Positions 50,201 to 61,358 of a DNA stretch of 64,000 nucleotides are shown piece by piece. The notes beneath the pieces were generated by a model. It was not told the DNA's origin, ran no database searches, and saw only the letters and a list, made by a program, of their open reading frames with translations. A program made the position numbers and the translations under genes. Location of the stretch: assembly GCA_013397845.1 (NCBI GenBank), contig VZTG01001724.1:350644-414643 (forward strand), read 5' to 3'. Positions within the stretch are counted from its first letter, which is position 1. Each line of letters starts with the position of its first letter. This DNA comes from Melanocharis versteri (taxonomy: Eukaryota; Chordata; Aves; Passeriformes; Melanocharitidae).

Positions 50201-51662
50201 CAGATTTTTCTTTAACAACATGCTAGGAAAACATGCTGGTGTGATCCACCCGCAATTTTGCTCTCTAGAGATGAATATCTCAATACTCTATGCTTTTTAC
50301 AATACCTTTACCTCAGCATCGCAGAGAGAAAACTCCACAAATACTGCTAAGTTCCATTTGTTGAAGAAAACAAAGACATGCTTTTAAGATAGAATTGGAC
50401 TACAGGCAAAATATCTAAACTCACAAAGTAGAAGTGGATGAAATTTCTTGCTTGGAGATACCTGTGAACAAACAAATCAACTACAAGCTTAAAAACAACA
50501 ACCTATGGGACTGAATTTTAAAAATTTCAGAGTGGAAAAGCCAATGGTGTTGACAAAGCACTGCCTTTCTAGATAGAGCAACTGCTGGAAGGACAAAACT
50601 GTAAAAATATTTGTATAAAGTGAGCTAGAGCAGCATGTTATTTCTAAAGGAATTAACTATGGTCTTATGAAAACAGAACAGTGGGTACGCTGTTGGTAAA
50701 CTGGGCCCGTGGACATGCTTACTTGGCAGAATGCAAAGCAACAAAGCAAAGGATCAGGTTTGATCATTTAAAATGGGTACAAAACTGAAAGATACAGAGT
50801 CCGGAGGGCACTTGTGGATAACATGCTTAAACAGCCTACATGCTGTTTGGCAGCCGTAAAAAGGCAAACATGGCCCTGGGGTGTTATCTACAGGGGTATG
50901 GTAGATAAATCTGTAGAAGTTATTCTGACATTACATAAAGACTCAGTGAGACCTCATTAATTCAAATGCCATTCTGGTCACTACAGTAGAAAAGATCTCA
51001 CAGACAATGGAAAGATGCAGCAAAACCAACTCAAAGAAAATACAGCATTTCTAAACTAAGAATAATAAAAAAATTCCTAGTGTCTGAAATCTGTCATAAC
51101 TAAAAGGAAAATTTTTTTAGATAAACACACCTATACAACCACAAGAGATCCTTAAGTGAAAAATGCTGAAGGCACCTTGTTTATTCTATTCTTTTGCTGA
51201 AAAGGAAAGGAAACTAGCAGAGGTGGAAACAGAATAGTTTTTTAGAGTAATTAAAAAATCATCAAGAAAACTGCCGTAAAACATCTTCTTTAAGTATTCT
51301 GAGCAAGCTCAATTTATACAGGATTTTATACATATCTCACGATTCAAAATACAATTCACATAAATTACTGTCAATTGAGGATGTCACACAAGTAGCCTGA
51401 CTGGGTTTCTGGGGTTAAAATAAATCTCAGTACAGCATGCCTTATTTACACAGACTCTGAAGGTTTCCTTACCGAATCATCAAGGCCATCTATATGCAAA
51501 ACCACTGTCTTGGCACGCTTATTTGTGCTGCCGAGGAAAAACTGTGCTTTCCGCCGACGGTAATTCATCTCATTCACATTGTCCATGTCTGACATGTTGG
51601 AAGACTGAAGGATATCATAGACTTCAGAAGCCAGAAGTTTAGTCTCTCCTGGGGTAGTGGTC
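47104..51662 (-). CDS. ARMC1: ARMC1, armadillo repeat-containing protein 1 (C-terminal two thirds, four coding exons)
   Basis: Four minus-strand exons (51473-51662, 48013-48129, 47855-47929, 47104-47295) join in frame through GT-AG introns to give 190 residues. This matches residues 93-282 of vertebrate ARMC1 as I know the family (282 residues), ending in the characteristic ...FLSRSFYW. The armadillo-like N-terminus (residues 1-92) is not in the window. The visible part holds the end of the helical region, a basic linker (NEMNYRRRKAQ), a beta-alpha segment resembling an HMA/ferredoxin-like fold (from about KTVVLHIDGLDD to LATAIAS), an acidic Pro/Glu linker (LPEYLPEDESP) and a C-terminal helix. 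ARMC1 is known as a cytosolic and mitochondrial protein linked to the mitochondrial intermembrane-space bridging (SAMM50/DNAJC11) complex and to mitochondrial distribution. No stops, frameshifts or damaged splice sites are seen, so the gene looks functional. Its promoter and start codon lie beyond the right edge. Confidence 0.97.
47855..47929 (-). CDS. ARMC1: ARMC1 coding exon, residues ~195-219
   Basis: This 75-bp, 25-codon exon is phase 0 at both ends, with acceptor acttgtag and donor gtagga. It reads ALATAIASTKVMKAQQVVKS then ESGEE. It encodes the last helix of the HMA-like region and the start of the acidic linker. It is too short to appear as an independent open frame and was found by reading between flanking exons. 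The 83-bp intron on its upstream side (47930-48012) is near the minimum size for vertebrate introns. Confidence 0.95.
48013..48129 (-). CDS. ARMC1: ARMC1 coding exon, residues ~156-194
   Basis: This 117-bp, 39-codon exon is phase 0 at both ends, with acceptor ...tttttcag and donor gtgagt. It starts SRRNLCEEALLKIKG, continues VISFTFQMAVQRCVV and ends RSDLKAE. The pattern is helix, strand, turn, strand, as in the middle of an HMA-type fold. Because the exon is symmetric, skipping it would keep the frame while deleting that core. It is separated by an 83-bp intron from the next exon. Confidence 0.96.
48130..51472 (-). other. ARMC1: ARMC1 intron (3.3 kb)
   Basis: The interval lies between the exons for residues 93-155 and 156-194, with GT-AG ends on the minus strand. 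I see no CR1 copy, no secondary exon with coding signature and only short homopolymers, such as an A run at 48301-48312. Open frames inside are short and show no family resemblance. Confidence 0.9.
51473..51662 (-). CDS. ARMC1: ARMC1 coding exon, residues ~93-155
   Basis: This 190-bp exon begins after a pyrimidine-rich acceptor (tttctttaag). Its first base G completes a Lys codon split across the intron. It then reads TTTPGETKLLASE through HIDGLDDS and ends at the donor gtaagg in phase 0. It covers the end of the N-terminal helical domain, an Asp/Asn-rich turn (SNMSDMDNVNEMN), the basic YRRRKAQFF stretch and the first beta strand (KTVVLHIDGL) of the HMA-like region. The splice phase fixes the upstream exon to end in phase 2 with ..AA, which helps in finding it outside the window. 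Confidence 0.96.
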
Positions 51663-51982
51663 CTTAAAGAAAAAGAGGAACTAAGATTTCCAAGTATCTG
51701 TTTTCACATTAGTACTGCAAAGAGCTATTGATTACATCCTTGCAACTGGAATATTCCATGTGGTGCAGTCAAGACATGGCAAAAATGTTAAGTGGGGAGA
51801 GCAGAAATTGGGTAAAACTATTTTCTTTTCCTGCTACCAATTTTTATGTCAATTTGTCGATTCCATGATCATTATGAACAAATCTGTTCTCAAACAACAT
51901 GAACACAGTTTACACCAGTTTGACAACTGCAAACCAAACATGGTAGTACTTGGTCAGTGCTCCAGAGTTACTTTGTGTTGAG

Positions 51983-52037
51983 CTTTATTTTTTTTTATAA
52001 CTTTTTTTTATAACTTTATAACTTTATTTTTTTTTAA
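51983..52037. repeat. Imperfect tandem repeat of ATAACTTT and poly(T)
   Basis: Units of CTTTATTTTTTTTT or CTTTTTTTTATAA alternate with ATAACTTT, giving an imperfect array of about 55 bp in the ARMC1 intron. On the transcribed strand it is A-rich with AATAAA-like hexamers and lies ~320 bp upstream of the exon at 51473-51662. Confidence 0.7.
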
Positions 52038-52638
52038 AATTTCTCCAATTGCCTTGTGACATGTTTTGTTTCCCACTTTCCTTGCTACATAATAAAAATA
52101 ATTTCTCTCTAGAACTGGCATCTTTCCAACTGTTTTCTTCTCCAAAGTTACTGAGCATCAGCAGCACAGCAGAAACACAAATTTTCTTGAAGAACCCAAA
52201 GGTTATTCCTGATCAGACTAAAATTTATGATATGAATTATATGATAGCATTTTTTTAGATAGAAAAGAAGTAGATAATAGACTCAACATATATTAAATTC
52301 TTATGATTAATTAAAACTATTTTTAATAAGGTACTAATATAAATCTGTTGTCCAAATTCAGCCCTGTTTTAATTATGCCAGTGATTTAAAGCTTTGTGTA
52401 GAAACAAAATTATTACTGCATCAACTTGCAATTAATCTTAACATGATGAATGACAGCTTTTCTGCTTTGTTTAGCAAACACTAAGTAAGTAACAAGTACC
52501 TTTAGATTTATTTTTTTTTCCATTTGACTTCCTTAATTACCAGACATTAAACACATTTTCTATCCTACCATATGGACAAGAGAGAACACTAAAGCAAGCA
52601 TGTTAAGAGTTCTCGGCTTGTGCGGGTCTCAGCTAGCC

Positions 52639-52655
52639 TTTTTTTTTTTTTTTTT
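52639..52655. repeat. T17 homopolymer
   Basis: Seventeen consecutive T lie between 'agctagcc' and 'acttctctgc', in the ARMC1 intron. Read on the transcribed strand it is an A tract. Confidence 0.9.
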
Positions 52656-53283
52656 ACTTCTCTGCACCTTATTTTGAACAGCACCCATTTGGAAAGGAAA
52701 ATGTCAGTTCTTGTGATAATTCAGTAGATTAACAACGTTCAAAGGTAAAAAAGAAAAAAAAAAGAAAAAAGTGGTAATAAGCAAATAACCAAGACCTAAA
52801 AAGGGAAAGTGTTCCAACATATGTTCAGTTTTAAATACATGCTTACATTCTGCTCTGCTATACTGAAAAATTGCTTATGTTAATTCACAGAAACAAGTGC
52901 TGGGAACTCACAAAGATTTCAACTTCATCCTTCCATAATTTATTAGACAAAGTAATAGAAATGATGAGAAATCAGATTTTGCTAAAGTGACATCTTATCA
53001 AGAGACTAAGAAATTAACCCACCTATTGGTTTTGCCAATTTCTTTCAACAACAGCAATCCTGTCCATATTGAGTGATTTACAATAGAGGGGTTTTATTTT
53101 TCGGTAAGTTTAAATACAGCTCACTAAGCAAATTATTGAAAATGTCACTATTCCACCTACAGCACCCACAACGCTGTTGGTAAGGGGGTTTGCTTGAAAA
53201 CAATTGTACTATTGCATCACAGAGTTAAAAAAACAGTGTCAGAAAGACAAATGAGAAATAAAGCATCCTTAATATCTGCTGTA

Positions 53284-53318
53284 ATATATATATGTATATA
53301 TATGCATATATATACATA
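53284..53318. repeat. Interrupted TA microsatellite
   Basis: TA repeats are interrupted by TG, GC and AC steps (tatatatatgtatatatatg, catatatatacata), inside the large ARMC1 intron. Confidence 0.85.
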
Positions 53319-53592
53319 CCTACACAAAAGAAAGAGAATTTAAAGCTGTCACTGTGTCAGCAAATATAAAACATTCAAGTGCCTAAAAGCAAAAAATCAA
53401 CTGTGATTTTCATATATGTTTTATTTTCCCAACATTACACCTGGCACAGTTCTTGGAAAACTAATGACCTGCTATTAACTGCACTACTGAAACAACCTGT
53501 TGACTTGAAAACACAAAAGTAAATTGGGTCTTATTTGACAAAGTTATTCCAAGATCTTCCTAAAACAAGTCTATACTGGTAAATTTTATGCG

Positions 53593-53614
53593 TATACACA
53601 CATACACACACACT
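53593..53614. repeat. Short CA microsatellite
   Basis: The tract tatacacacatacacacaca is a short interrupted (CA)n array. Confidence 0.75.
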
Positions 53615-54077
53615 CAAACAAGACACTCAGATAATTTCCTGTATTTTAACAGAGGATTACCACTAACTACCACTAAATTACCCCCATTACCTTTAAAAAA
53701 AATCCAAATGCAAGACTTTAATCTTACATAAAGAGAATCTGTAATAAGCAACTGACTGTGTAATAAAAAGCAGCAAGAAACTCAGACACTACACTACAGG
53801 GGCAAGGACAATGGCTGCCACATAGAAATATCAGATTGCAAAACAATCCCAAGTAAAGGCATACACCAGTTTTATCCTGCAGAAACAAAATACTACACTT
53901 TCAGCAACTCAGTTAAACAAAGATGCTCAAAATTCCTGACAAAATCTTCAACAATTTTAAGTGTACTGGTAAAACAAGTGAAAGTTTTCAGCAACCTGTT
54001 ATTCTTGCATTAAAGCAATTCTGCAACAGTCGTAAAAATAATGGAAACCTTTATATCTTAATACCAGAGTAGATAAA

Positions 54078-54272
54078 AGGAAATTTTTTATAACGATGCT
54101 GGTGAAACACTGGCACAGATTGCCCATAGAAACAGTAGATGCCCTATCCCTGGAACCACTCAACATCAAATTGAATGATTCAGTTGCAGATATCCCTGCT
54201 TATTGCAGGGGGTTTGGACTAGAGGACCTTTAAAGGTCCCTTCCAACCCAAATTATTCTATGATTCTATGAT
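54078..54272 (+). mobile_element. CR1 LINE 3' end inside ARMC1 intron
   Basis: This short plus-strand 3' fragment contains 'ggcacagattgcccatagaa', 'ttggactagaggacctttaa', 'aggtcccttccaaccc' and a clean terminal ATTCTATGATTCTATGA. The well-kept tail suggests a relatively young insertion. It is antisense to ARMC1 transcription. Confidence 0.95.
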
Positions 54273-54729
54273 CTTTAAGGGAAAAAAAATACCTATTTGG
54301 AAGCAAGAATAATAAACCCGCTTTATTGCAAAACCAAGGTGATGTTCAATGCTCAGTCTGTTTCTTTATATACTATACTGCTAATAAAAACAAATACAAT
54401 GAAACTGCACATAAAATTAAACCACAGAAGAACGGAAGGTTTTTTTTTAAAAACTACTATAACTCATGGGCTGTGGTTTTGCTGCCTAAAATGAGAAAAC
54501 TTTAGGAGAAGAGTTCTGAGGGCTCTGACAGCAGCCCTCCCACACCTGTGTGTCAGTAGTTTCAGGTAACGCTGCCCTCAGCTGTGTGACCCAGCCTCCT
54601 GCCACCATCAGAGCAGCACAAGGGAACTCTTGCTTCTTCTCCCACTCCAGTATAGCACTTCAGTCACCACTAAAGGTGCAGGTGCATACTATAAAGTCAC
54701 TGCGCAGCTCGAGCTTGTTTGAGAACAAT

Positions 54730-54900
54730 CAGTCACTGGAACAATCTCACCAAGGGACACGGTACAGCCCACATTGCTGGAGGTTTTCAAGATACAGTTG
54801 GACACAGAGAGTCTCATCTAGGTCCCCTTTGCCAGGAAAGGTTGGACCAGATCATCTTTTGAGGTCACTTCCAACCTGGGCTGTTCTGTGATTCTGTGAC
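54730..54900 (+). mobile_element. CR1 LINE 3' end inside ARMC1 intron
   Basis: The plus-strand fragment includes 'ttgctggaggttttcaagat', 'gaccagatcatcttttgagg' and ends 'ctgttctgtgattctgtgac'. It lies ~460 bp from the preceding CR1 in the same orientation but differs in sequence, so it is a separate insertion rather than a duplication. Confidence 0.92.
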
Positions 54901-56199
54901 TAGTGTTCTGCTACCCTGCTAAGGAAATGGTAGCATCCACTTAGAGCAGAGTTACAGTTGGCAAGAGTTGGTTACCATCTCTTTCAGAGGCGGTAACATC
55001 TTACATTACTTCAGCAAGATTCAGAAGATGCCTGTCAGAAACCCAACCCTTTAGTTTTCACTGTCTTCCTGAATTCCTGTCATCCTAGATTGCTGCCTGT
55101 CCTTCCATCATGTTCACCCAAGGCTGGCTGTATAAGTAGTATGAACACAGAATCCAAGTGACATGTGCTGTATCTGTCAGAAGAGGATACAGGAAATAGT
55201 TCTCATTTTCTACACAATTAAAAATAATTTTTTAAACATGGTCCAAATGCTGCAGAGGTTTCATTAGCATAGCAAGACATTTTTTTTAAGTTTTCGCTAA
55301 CCTTAAAGGACATGAAAACTAATGACTACAACTCCAAAAGTGTGTGTGATGTGGGCAGAGTATGGATGCTTGGAAAGAATGTGTAAGCAGTGTACAGCAT
55401 TACGGCTGTAACTAGCACATGAATTAAGTACACACACAGCATAATAAATGATAACAGAAGGGCACGACAACCTTCCTAGCATAGCTTCATCTGATGCAAA
55501 GGTAATACACAGTTTCTTCCTTTAGAAGAAGCACAAAGACTGAGAAAGACTAATATAGTGAATTTTCCCCTTTTAGAGAAGAGCAAGATATAAATAAGTT
55601 CATAAATATATACATGGGGGGTGAGTGTGTAAAAGATAATTTTATTTTCTTTTAAGCTGTAATATTTTACGCATCTTTTTAAAAATAAACATGTGTACAT
55701 ACATGTACATTACCTACAAACTCCTGCATCAGAGGAAACATGCAACTGTAGCCCTGCTCAAAGTAGAGCAGACCCTGTGCACAAGCACAGGAACTATTAA
55801 GTGCCTTTCCTTAGTGGCACCCATTGTGCTCCAAAGACACATTAGCCAAACACGTAACAAACACACTACAACAGCATTTCATTATCTTGTTTCTACTGAG
55901 TTTATAACCTTGACGCAGGAGGTTTCCAAACAAAAGAGGGAATTTTTCCTTACCCCACACTCAATTACATCCCAGACTCTATCTAAAGGAGATTTACGCA
56001 ATTTAATTCCGGAAGTTTCACTTCTGTAGTAATTCTGCTCTTGGATGTACTTGCTCAGTTTGTCCACTACCCACACTAAGATGACAAAGTTAATTGTCCA
56101 TTCATGAAATTCCAAGGCTCTGATAATCTCTGAACCCCTGGGAAGGTGATGGAACAAATTTGAAGGTTCTCAGGAAGGGCCAGCCCAGACCCACAAAGA

Positions 56200-57348
56200 G
56201 AAAGTTATGCCTGAGCACCCCAGGAGCCTCCTACAATGAAACGACTGGCTTCACTGGGATGGGAGAGCAAATGGGTACTGTCTTTTGACACTGGCCTTTA
56301 CACAGTCCCCCCGCCCGGAGAAGCTGATGAAGGATGGACTGGCTGAACAGATTGTGATGTGGACTGAAAACTGGCTAGATAGCCAGGCCCAGAAGGTAGC
56401 GATTGAGGCCATGAAATCTAGCTGGAGGTCAGTATCTAGCAGTGTACATCAGGGGTTAACACCGGGTCCCATTCTGTTCAGCATCTTCATTAACGACCTG
56501 GGGCACAATGGACCTTAACAAGTCTGCAGAGGACACAAAACAGGAAGGAGTGACAGATACATCACACAGCTGTGCCAGAGAGACCTCAACAGGCTGGAGA
56601 AACGGGCTGACAGGCACCTCATTAAGTTCAACAAGGGCAAGTGCCAAGTCCCGCACCTGCAGAGGAACAGCCCCAGGCACCACTCAGATCAGGCACAATC
56701 CCAGAATGACCAGCTGGAAAGCAGCTTTGGGAAGAACCTGCTGGACATGAAGATAAGCATCAGCCAGCAATGTGCCCTTGCAGCAAAGGTTACTGATTAT
56801 CCTGAGCTGTATTAGCAGGAGTGCTGCCAGCAGGCAGAGGGAGGTGATCCTGCCCCTTTCATCAGCACTGGTGAGGCCTCACCTGGAGTGCTGTCTCCAG
56901 GTGTGGGCTCCCCAGTACACAAGATGTACGAACATGCTGTAGAGTCCAGCAAAGGGTCAGGAAGATGATTACAGGGCTGATGAGAGAAGGGGGAGAGAGC
57001 TGGGACTGCTGAGTCTAGGGAAGGCTCAGGGGGGAGCTTATCGGTGTATATAAATACCTGAAGGGGGCGCAGAGAGGACAAAGCCAGGCTGTTTTCAGTG
57101 GTGCCCAGTGCCAGGACCAGAAGCAATGGGCACAAACTAAAAAATCAGAATACACTTTTCCACTGTGAAGGTGACTGAGCACTGGCAGAAGCTGTCCAGA
57201 CAGGTTGTAGAGTCTCCACCCTTGGAGATACTCAAAAGCTGCCTGGTCATGGTTCTGGGCAATGTGGTTTAGGCGTCTATGCCTGAGCAGACAGGAACTG
57301 GACCTGCAGAGGTCCTTTCCAACCTCAATCACCATGTGAGTCTGTGAA
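56200..57348 (+). mobile_element. Longest CR1 LINE copy: RT palm to 3' end, degenerate
   Basis: About 1.1 kb of plus-strand CR1. Fossil translation shows, in order, the RT segment KLMKDGLAEQIVMWTENWLD, the VHQGLTPGPILFSIFINDL block (CR1 usually VPQGSVLGPVLFNIFINDL), decayed sequence in the place of the catalytic FADDT region, LEKRADRHLIKFNKGKCQV, ISISQQCALAAK, then the 3' region ending 'ctttccaacctcaatcacca'. Several frameshifts break it, so no functional protein is possible. The left boundary is approximate. Confidence 0.92.
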
Positions 57349-57756
57349 CACGTATTGAGAAGTCATTAAGTAAATTCAAACAGCAATATACATGGAGCAC
57401 ATCCATTTTTACCTACTTGTGGATCTTTAATTTTTCAGGTTAAGAATATTTTAGAAGATGGGCTTTTACATAAGTAAAGCAAAAATTTATTTAATTTTCC
57501 TGCCAGCTATTTTCCTTACACATTGTCTTCCAAAGAGTTCTGCATGACAGCTTACATAATTCTAATGCATCTGATAATTAGAAAAACTGATTTCAGAAAC
57601 TTCCTGCTCTCATATTTAGACTTACAGTTAACTGCTCAGTCCTAAATTGTTTTATCTTAACTCATCATGCACTAAAGGCAAGACTAGATGCAAAAAGGAA
57701 GGCATCGTTCTCAAAGTCATTAGAACTTGTCAGTTGGTATTGCAGATGTTTTCACC

Positions 57757-57946
57757 TTCACAGAATCATCCTAGAATGGTTAAGGTTGGAAGAGGACCCT
57801 GAAGATCATCTAGTTCCAACCCCGCTGCCGTGGGCAGCAACACCTTCAACTAGACCAGGCTGCTCAGAGCTGCATCCAACCTGGCCTTGAACATCTTCAG
57901 GGATGGCACATCCACAACTTCCCCAGGCAACCTGTTCCACCTTAGC
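57757..57946 (-). mobile_element. CR1 LINE 3' fragment inside ARMC1 intron
   Basis: The antisense copy reads 'tcacagaatcatcctagaat', 'ggttaaggttggaagaggac', 'ccttgaacatcttcagggat' and 'cccaggcaacctgttccacc'. It lies 0.4 kb after the end of the long plus-strand CR1 and in the opposite orientation. Confidence 0.94.
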
Positions 57947-58424
57947 TTACAGCAAGATGTTACTGCACTCAGTCATCATGGAAAAACTATTGAGATTATT
58001 TCACCTTATAATAACAATTTAGAAACTTAATACAAAACTTAAAAATCCAATAGTTCACTGGTTCAAACATGACATTTATTCTAGGAGAACACTGCTCCCA
58101 CTTTTCTCACTCAAAATAAGTAATTTCTACTTAGCACAACAATTGTATTCAGTAAATATAAAGCCAAAGATGAGATCATACAGGCAAACTAAAGAAATAT
58201 TTTAATCTCAAGTAACTTCACAACATAGATCAAAAAAGTCCGTGTATATAAGCTTACTCAGCAGTTTACACTGGTCCACAGATTACAAATTGAATACTCT
58301 TGAGCTACATCGGATTCAGGGAAGAGAGTAACAATCTCAGCCCAGCACTGATGGGCCTTTTTTCCCCAGGACTGCTCACGAACAAGAGAACCAAAGGCAG
58401 ACACAGAGACCATTCTCAGCTTCT

Positions 58425-58552
58425 AGATTTAGAATCGGGCATCACCGACAACTCAAGGCTGACCTGTGCAGCTGTCCTGTGCAGGGCCAGGAGCTGGACT
58501 CAATGGTCCTTGTGGATCCCTTCCAACACCGGACATTTTACAATTCTCAGGA
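58425..58552 (+). mobile_element. Short CR1 3' end inside ARMC1 intron
   Basis: The plus-strand tail reads 'gggccaggagctggactcaa', 'tggtccttgtggatcccttc' and 'caacaccggacattttacaa'. It matches the 3' end of a CR1 subfamily using the 'ggagctggactc' variant. Confidence 0.85.
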
Positions 58553-61341
58553 AACATGGAGAAGAGCTACAGTTCATTCCCCTCCTCATAGAGAATAGAT
58601 ACAGCTCGTTTCTCTAAACCGAGAAACATCTGTGAGAAGGCAACCAGAGGTGGATTCTGTGATAGAAGTCACGCCCCAGAACTCTGTTAAGATCCAAGCA
58701 AGGAAAAGGATACACGAGAATGGTACATTTGCAGTACACTGCTTACATAACATTTTCACATAGACAGTGTCTACACTATATATATTTTCAGCTGGCATGG
58801 CCCCCATAACTAAGGGAGCATGACATGTAGCCTCACAAATGACAGACAAAGGCTGTGATACAGCCAAACAGAAAAGGTGGATGTGCACTGTATAGCTCAT
58901 CACTATGCTCCTGCTCACTAATACTCGGGAAACCAACACAAAGAAAAGAGCAGTTCTGTAAAAACAAAAAAAAAGTAGCTAACAGTGGTGAAGGCAAGAT
59001 AAACTCTAAACAAAAACCTAAGGAAACAGATCTTGATGTTTTAAAGTTAGCTCAGGTAAAATTTCCTGTATTGACATCTCAAGGATCTTATATAGTAACG
59101 GAAAGTAGTACCTTAAGGCATAGATCTGTAAAAAGAATCCACTACACAATTCAAGTCTAACAAATATGAAGAGTTTGAAGAAGAAAAATGTCTTCATTAT
59201 CCAAGTTAAGGCTCCAGTATTTGGCAAGACCTCAGCTGAATACCATCCTAAATAACCTACAAGTAAAAACAGCTCTCTGACTTAACTTACAGTCACAGAA
59301 GAATCCTCAATCAGTGAACGTAATGAAGGACTGAATGCATAATTTTTCCTTCAAAATACTAGACTGAGACTCCATTTACAGAGTAACACAAGCACCTTTC
59401 CAAAAAGTTAGAGAAAACCTATCACATAGAAGCAGATATTTTCATTTGATCCCAATCCTTTTCATACACGCAAGTACTGTCCCTATATTGTTCCCTAGGA
59501 TCCTAAGTAGTGATATTTTCAACCATCATTTTATTTCCGTAATAAACTCCATTCACTGCAATGAATATAATAGCCCATATGACACAAAAAGCACAAGTAA
59601 GAAAGAATTTCATGGACTGACATGAAATCTATCATTCTATTCTATCACTGCTGGGCAAGTGCAAGCGTATCAGAACATTTAAAGTATATACACAGTAAAG
59701 ATTTATCACTGAGTTACAGGTAACAAATGGCTAATCAACATATACTCAGATCACTGTACATTAAGACCACTGATGTATTTGTTTCCAATTTGTGAACAAT
59801 TTCTTTTGGAACCTGTTCTTCCTATACTTAAAGACAAAAAATGTTTCCAGCAACTAAAGGGAGCAGTAAGCTGCAAAGAGTTGCTACATTCTGTAAGGGA
59901 GGAGTGGGAAATCACTAATCCTTGATTTTAGAAGTGAGACACAGTGATTGACATGGTTTTGATGAAAACTTTGAGCATGAATGACAAGCCTAAAGAAAGA
60001 GCATGGTATTAGAGAAAAAGCAATCTGTTTCAAGACAGTTATCTGATCTAGCTGCTTTTCTGCCTGTTCTGCTCCAGTGCCAGGGCAAGATTCTTTCTTA
60101 TCTCCAAGAATGCTGCTCTTTCTTGTAAGCTTGGTACAGTGGGCTCACTCACAAACACGACTGCTCTCCTGACTCATTCCAGGCAGCAGGCACGTTATTT
60201 GAAAACAACTTGAAGAACAGCATTACTTCAGCGTACACCTTCTCAGAGTCCCAGCATGGTGCTGTTACCATGCTACAACTCAGCTCCCTCTAGCCCCAAA
60301 ACACAGCAAAGACCAGATAATATTACAGAGCAGCTGACAAAATTATTACCACCTGCTTTCTAAAAAGAAAAAAGTCAAAATCCTGAAGAATACAGACAGC
60401 AGGATCCTTACATTGGTCAGTAACAATATATTAAGCATAGTAACGCGTTAACAACAGGAAAAACAATTTGTAGGTGTAGAACAGGAAAAAGAGAAAAACA
60501 AGAGAACCTGTAGGACTGAGCAAGCCTTAAGTGACAGAATAAGCAGCTGCACTATGGAACTCCAAACCCCAAAAGCAAGCAGGTGGACTGCTCAATGAAC
60601 CTATGCACAGCCTACAGCTGCATTATGTGACTACACTCCAGCCATGCGCTCCAAGGCTGTTGCACTGCAGACACAAGGCAAGGTCACACAGATTTTCCTA
60701 GAATGCTCTCTAGAACGGCAAGATGCCTGTCGCTTGGCACTTCCAGACTCTATTCATGCTACTAGCTGTGACAATTTGACCAGGAGACACTAAACTAGAA
60801 AGCTTGTCATGAACGAGGAAACCTGATGTCTTAAGGTTGATTTTGTACTTAACAAGACATACCCCAGTGAAATTAGGAGTGAGGATTGGATTTCCCAATG
60901 CCACTTCCAGCTCAGTTTATATCATACACCTACTGACCCTAAAAATGTACAGAAACCCCATGTAAATGCTAGGATGTTCTGAAGACTGTTGAAAACAAAC
61001 AAACCAAAAAGCCTAAATGTTAAATGAGTTGTAAATATGAGTAAAATCACAGTACAATCCCACTAACTGCTGTAAAATCAGCAACTGTGATATAATTTAA
61101 ACATTTAGCAAATTGATTAACTACCCATACTTAGAACATTTTCCTGATTCATTCTATTGTCCTCTGATCACAAGAAGAGAATGAACTTTCAAGAATGGGA
61201 TAACAGATTTGAACATATGCCATACGCTTAACCCAGCTATTCATCCAATTTTGTTTAACTCTTGCTATTTATACACTAAATGGAAAAGCAACTTTTGATC
61301 TCCCACAGCTTGGTATCTACCATATGGACATACTCTACATT

Positions 61342-61358
61342 AAAAAAAAAAAAAAAAA
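61342..61358. repeat. A17 homopolymer
   Basis: Seventeen consecutive A follow 'actctacatt', in the ARMC1 intron. No element body is recognised beside it. Confidence 0.9.

Noticed and set aside
56812..57335. Minus-strand open frames of ~106 codons
   Set aside because: They are antisense to a plus-strand CR1 copy and do not correspond to the element's protein.
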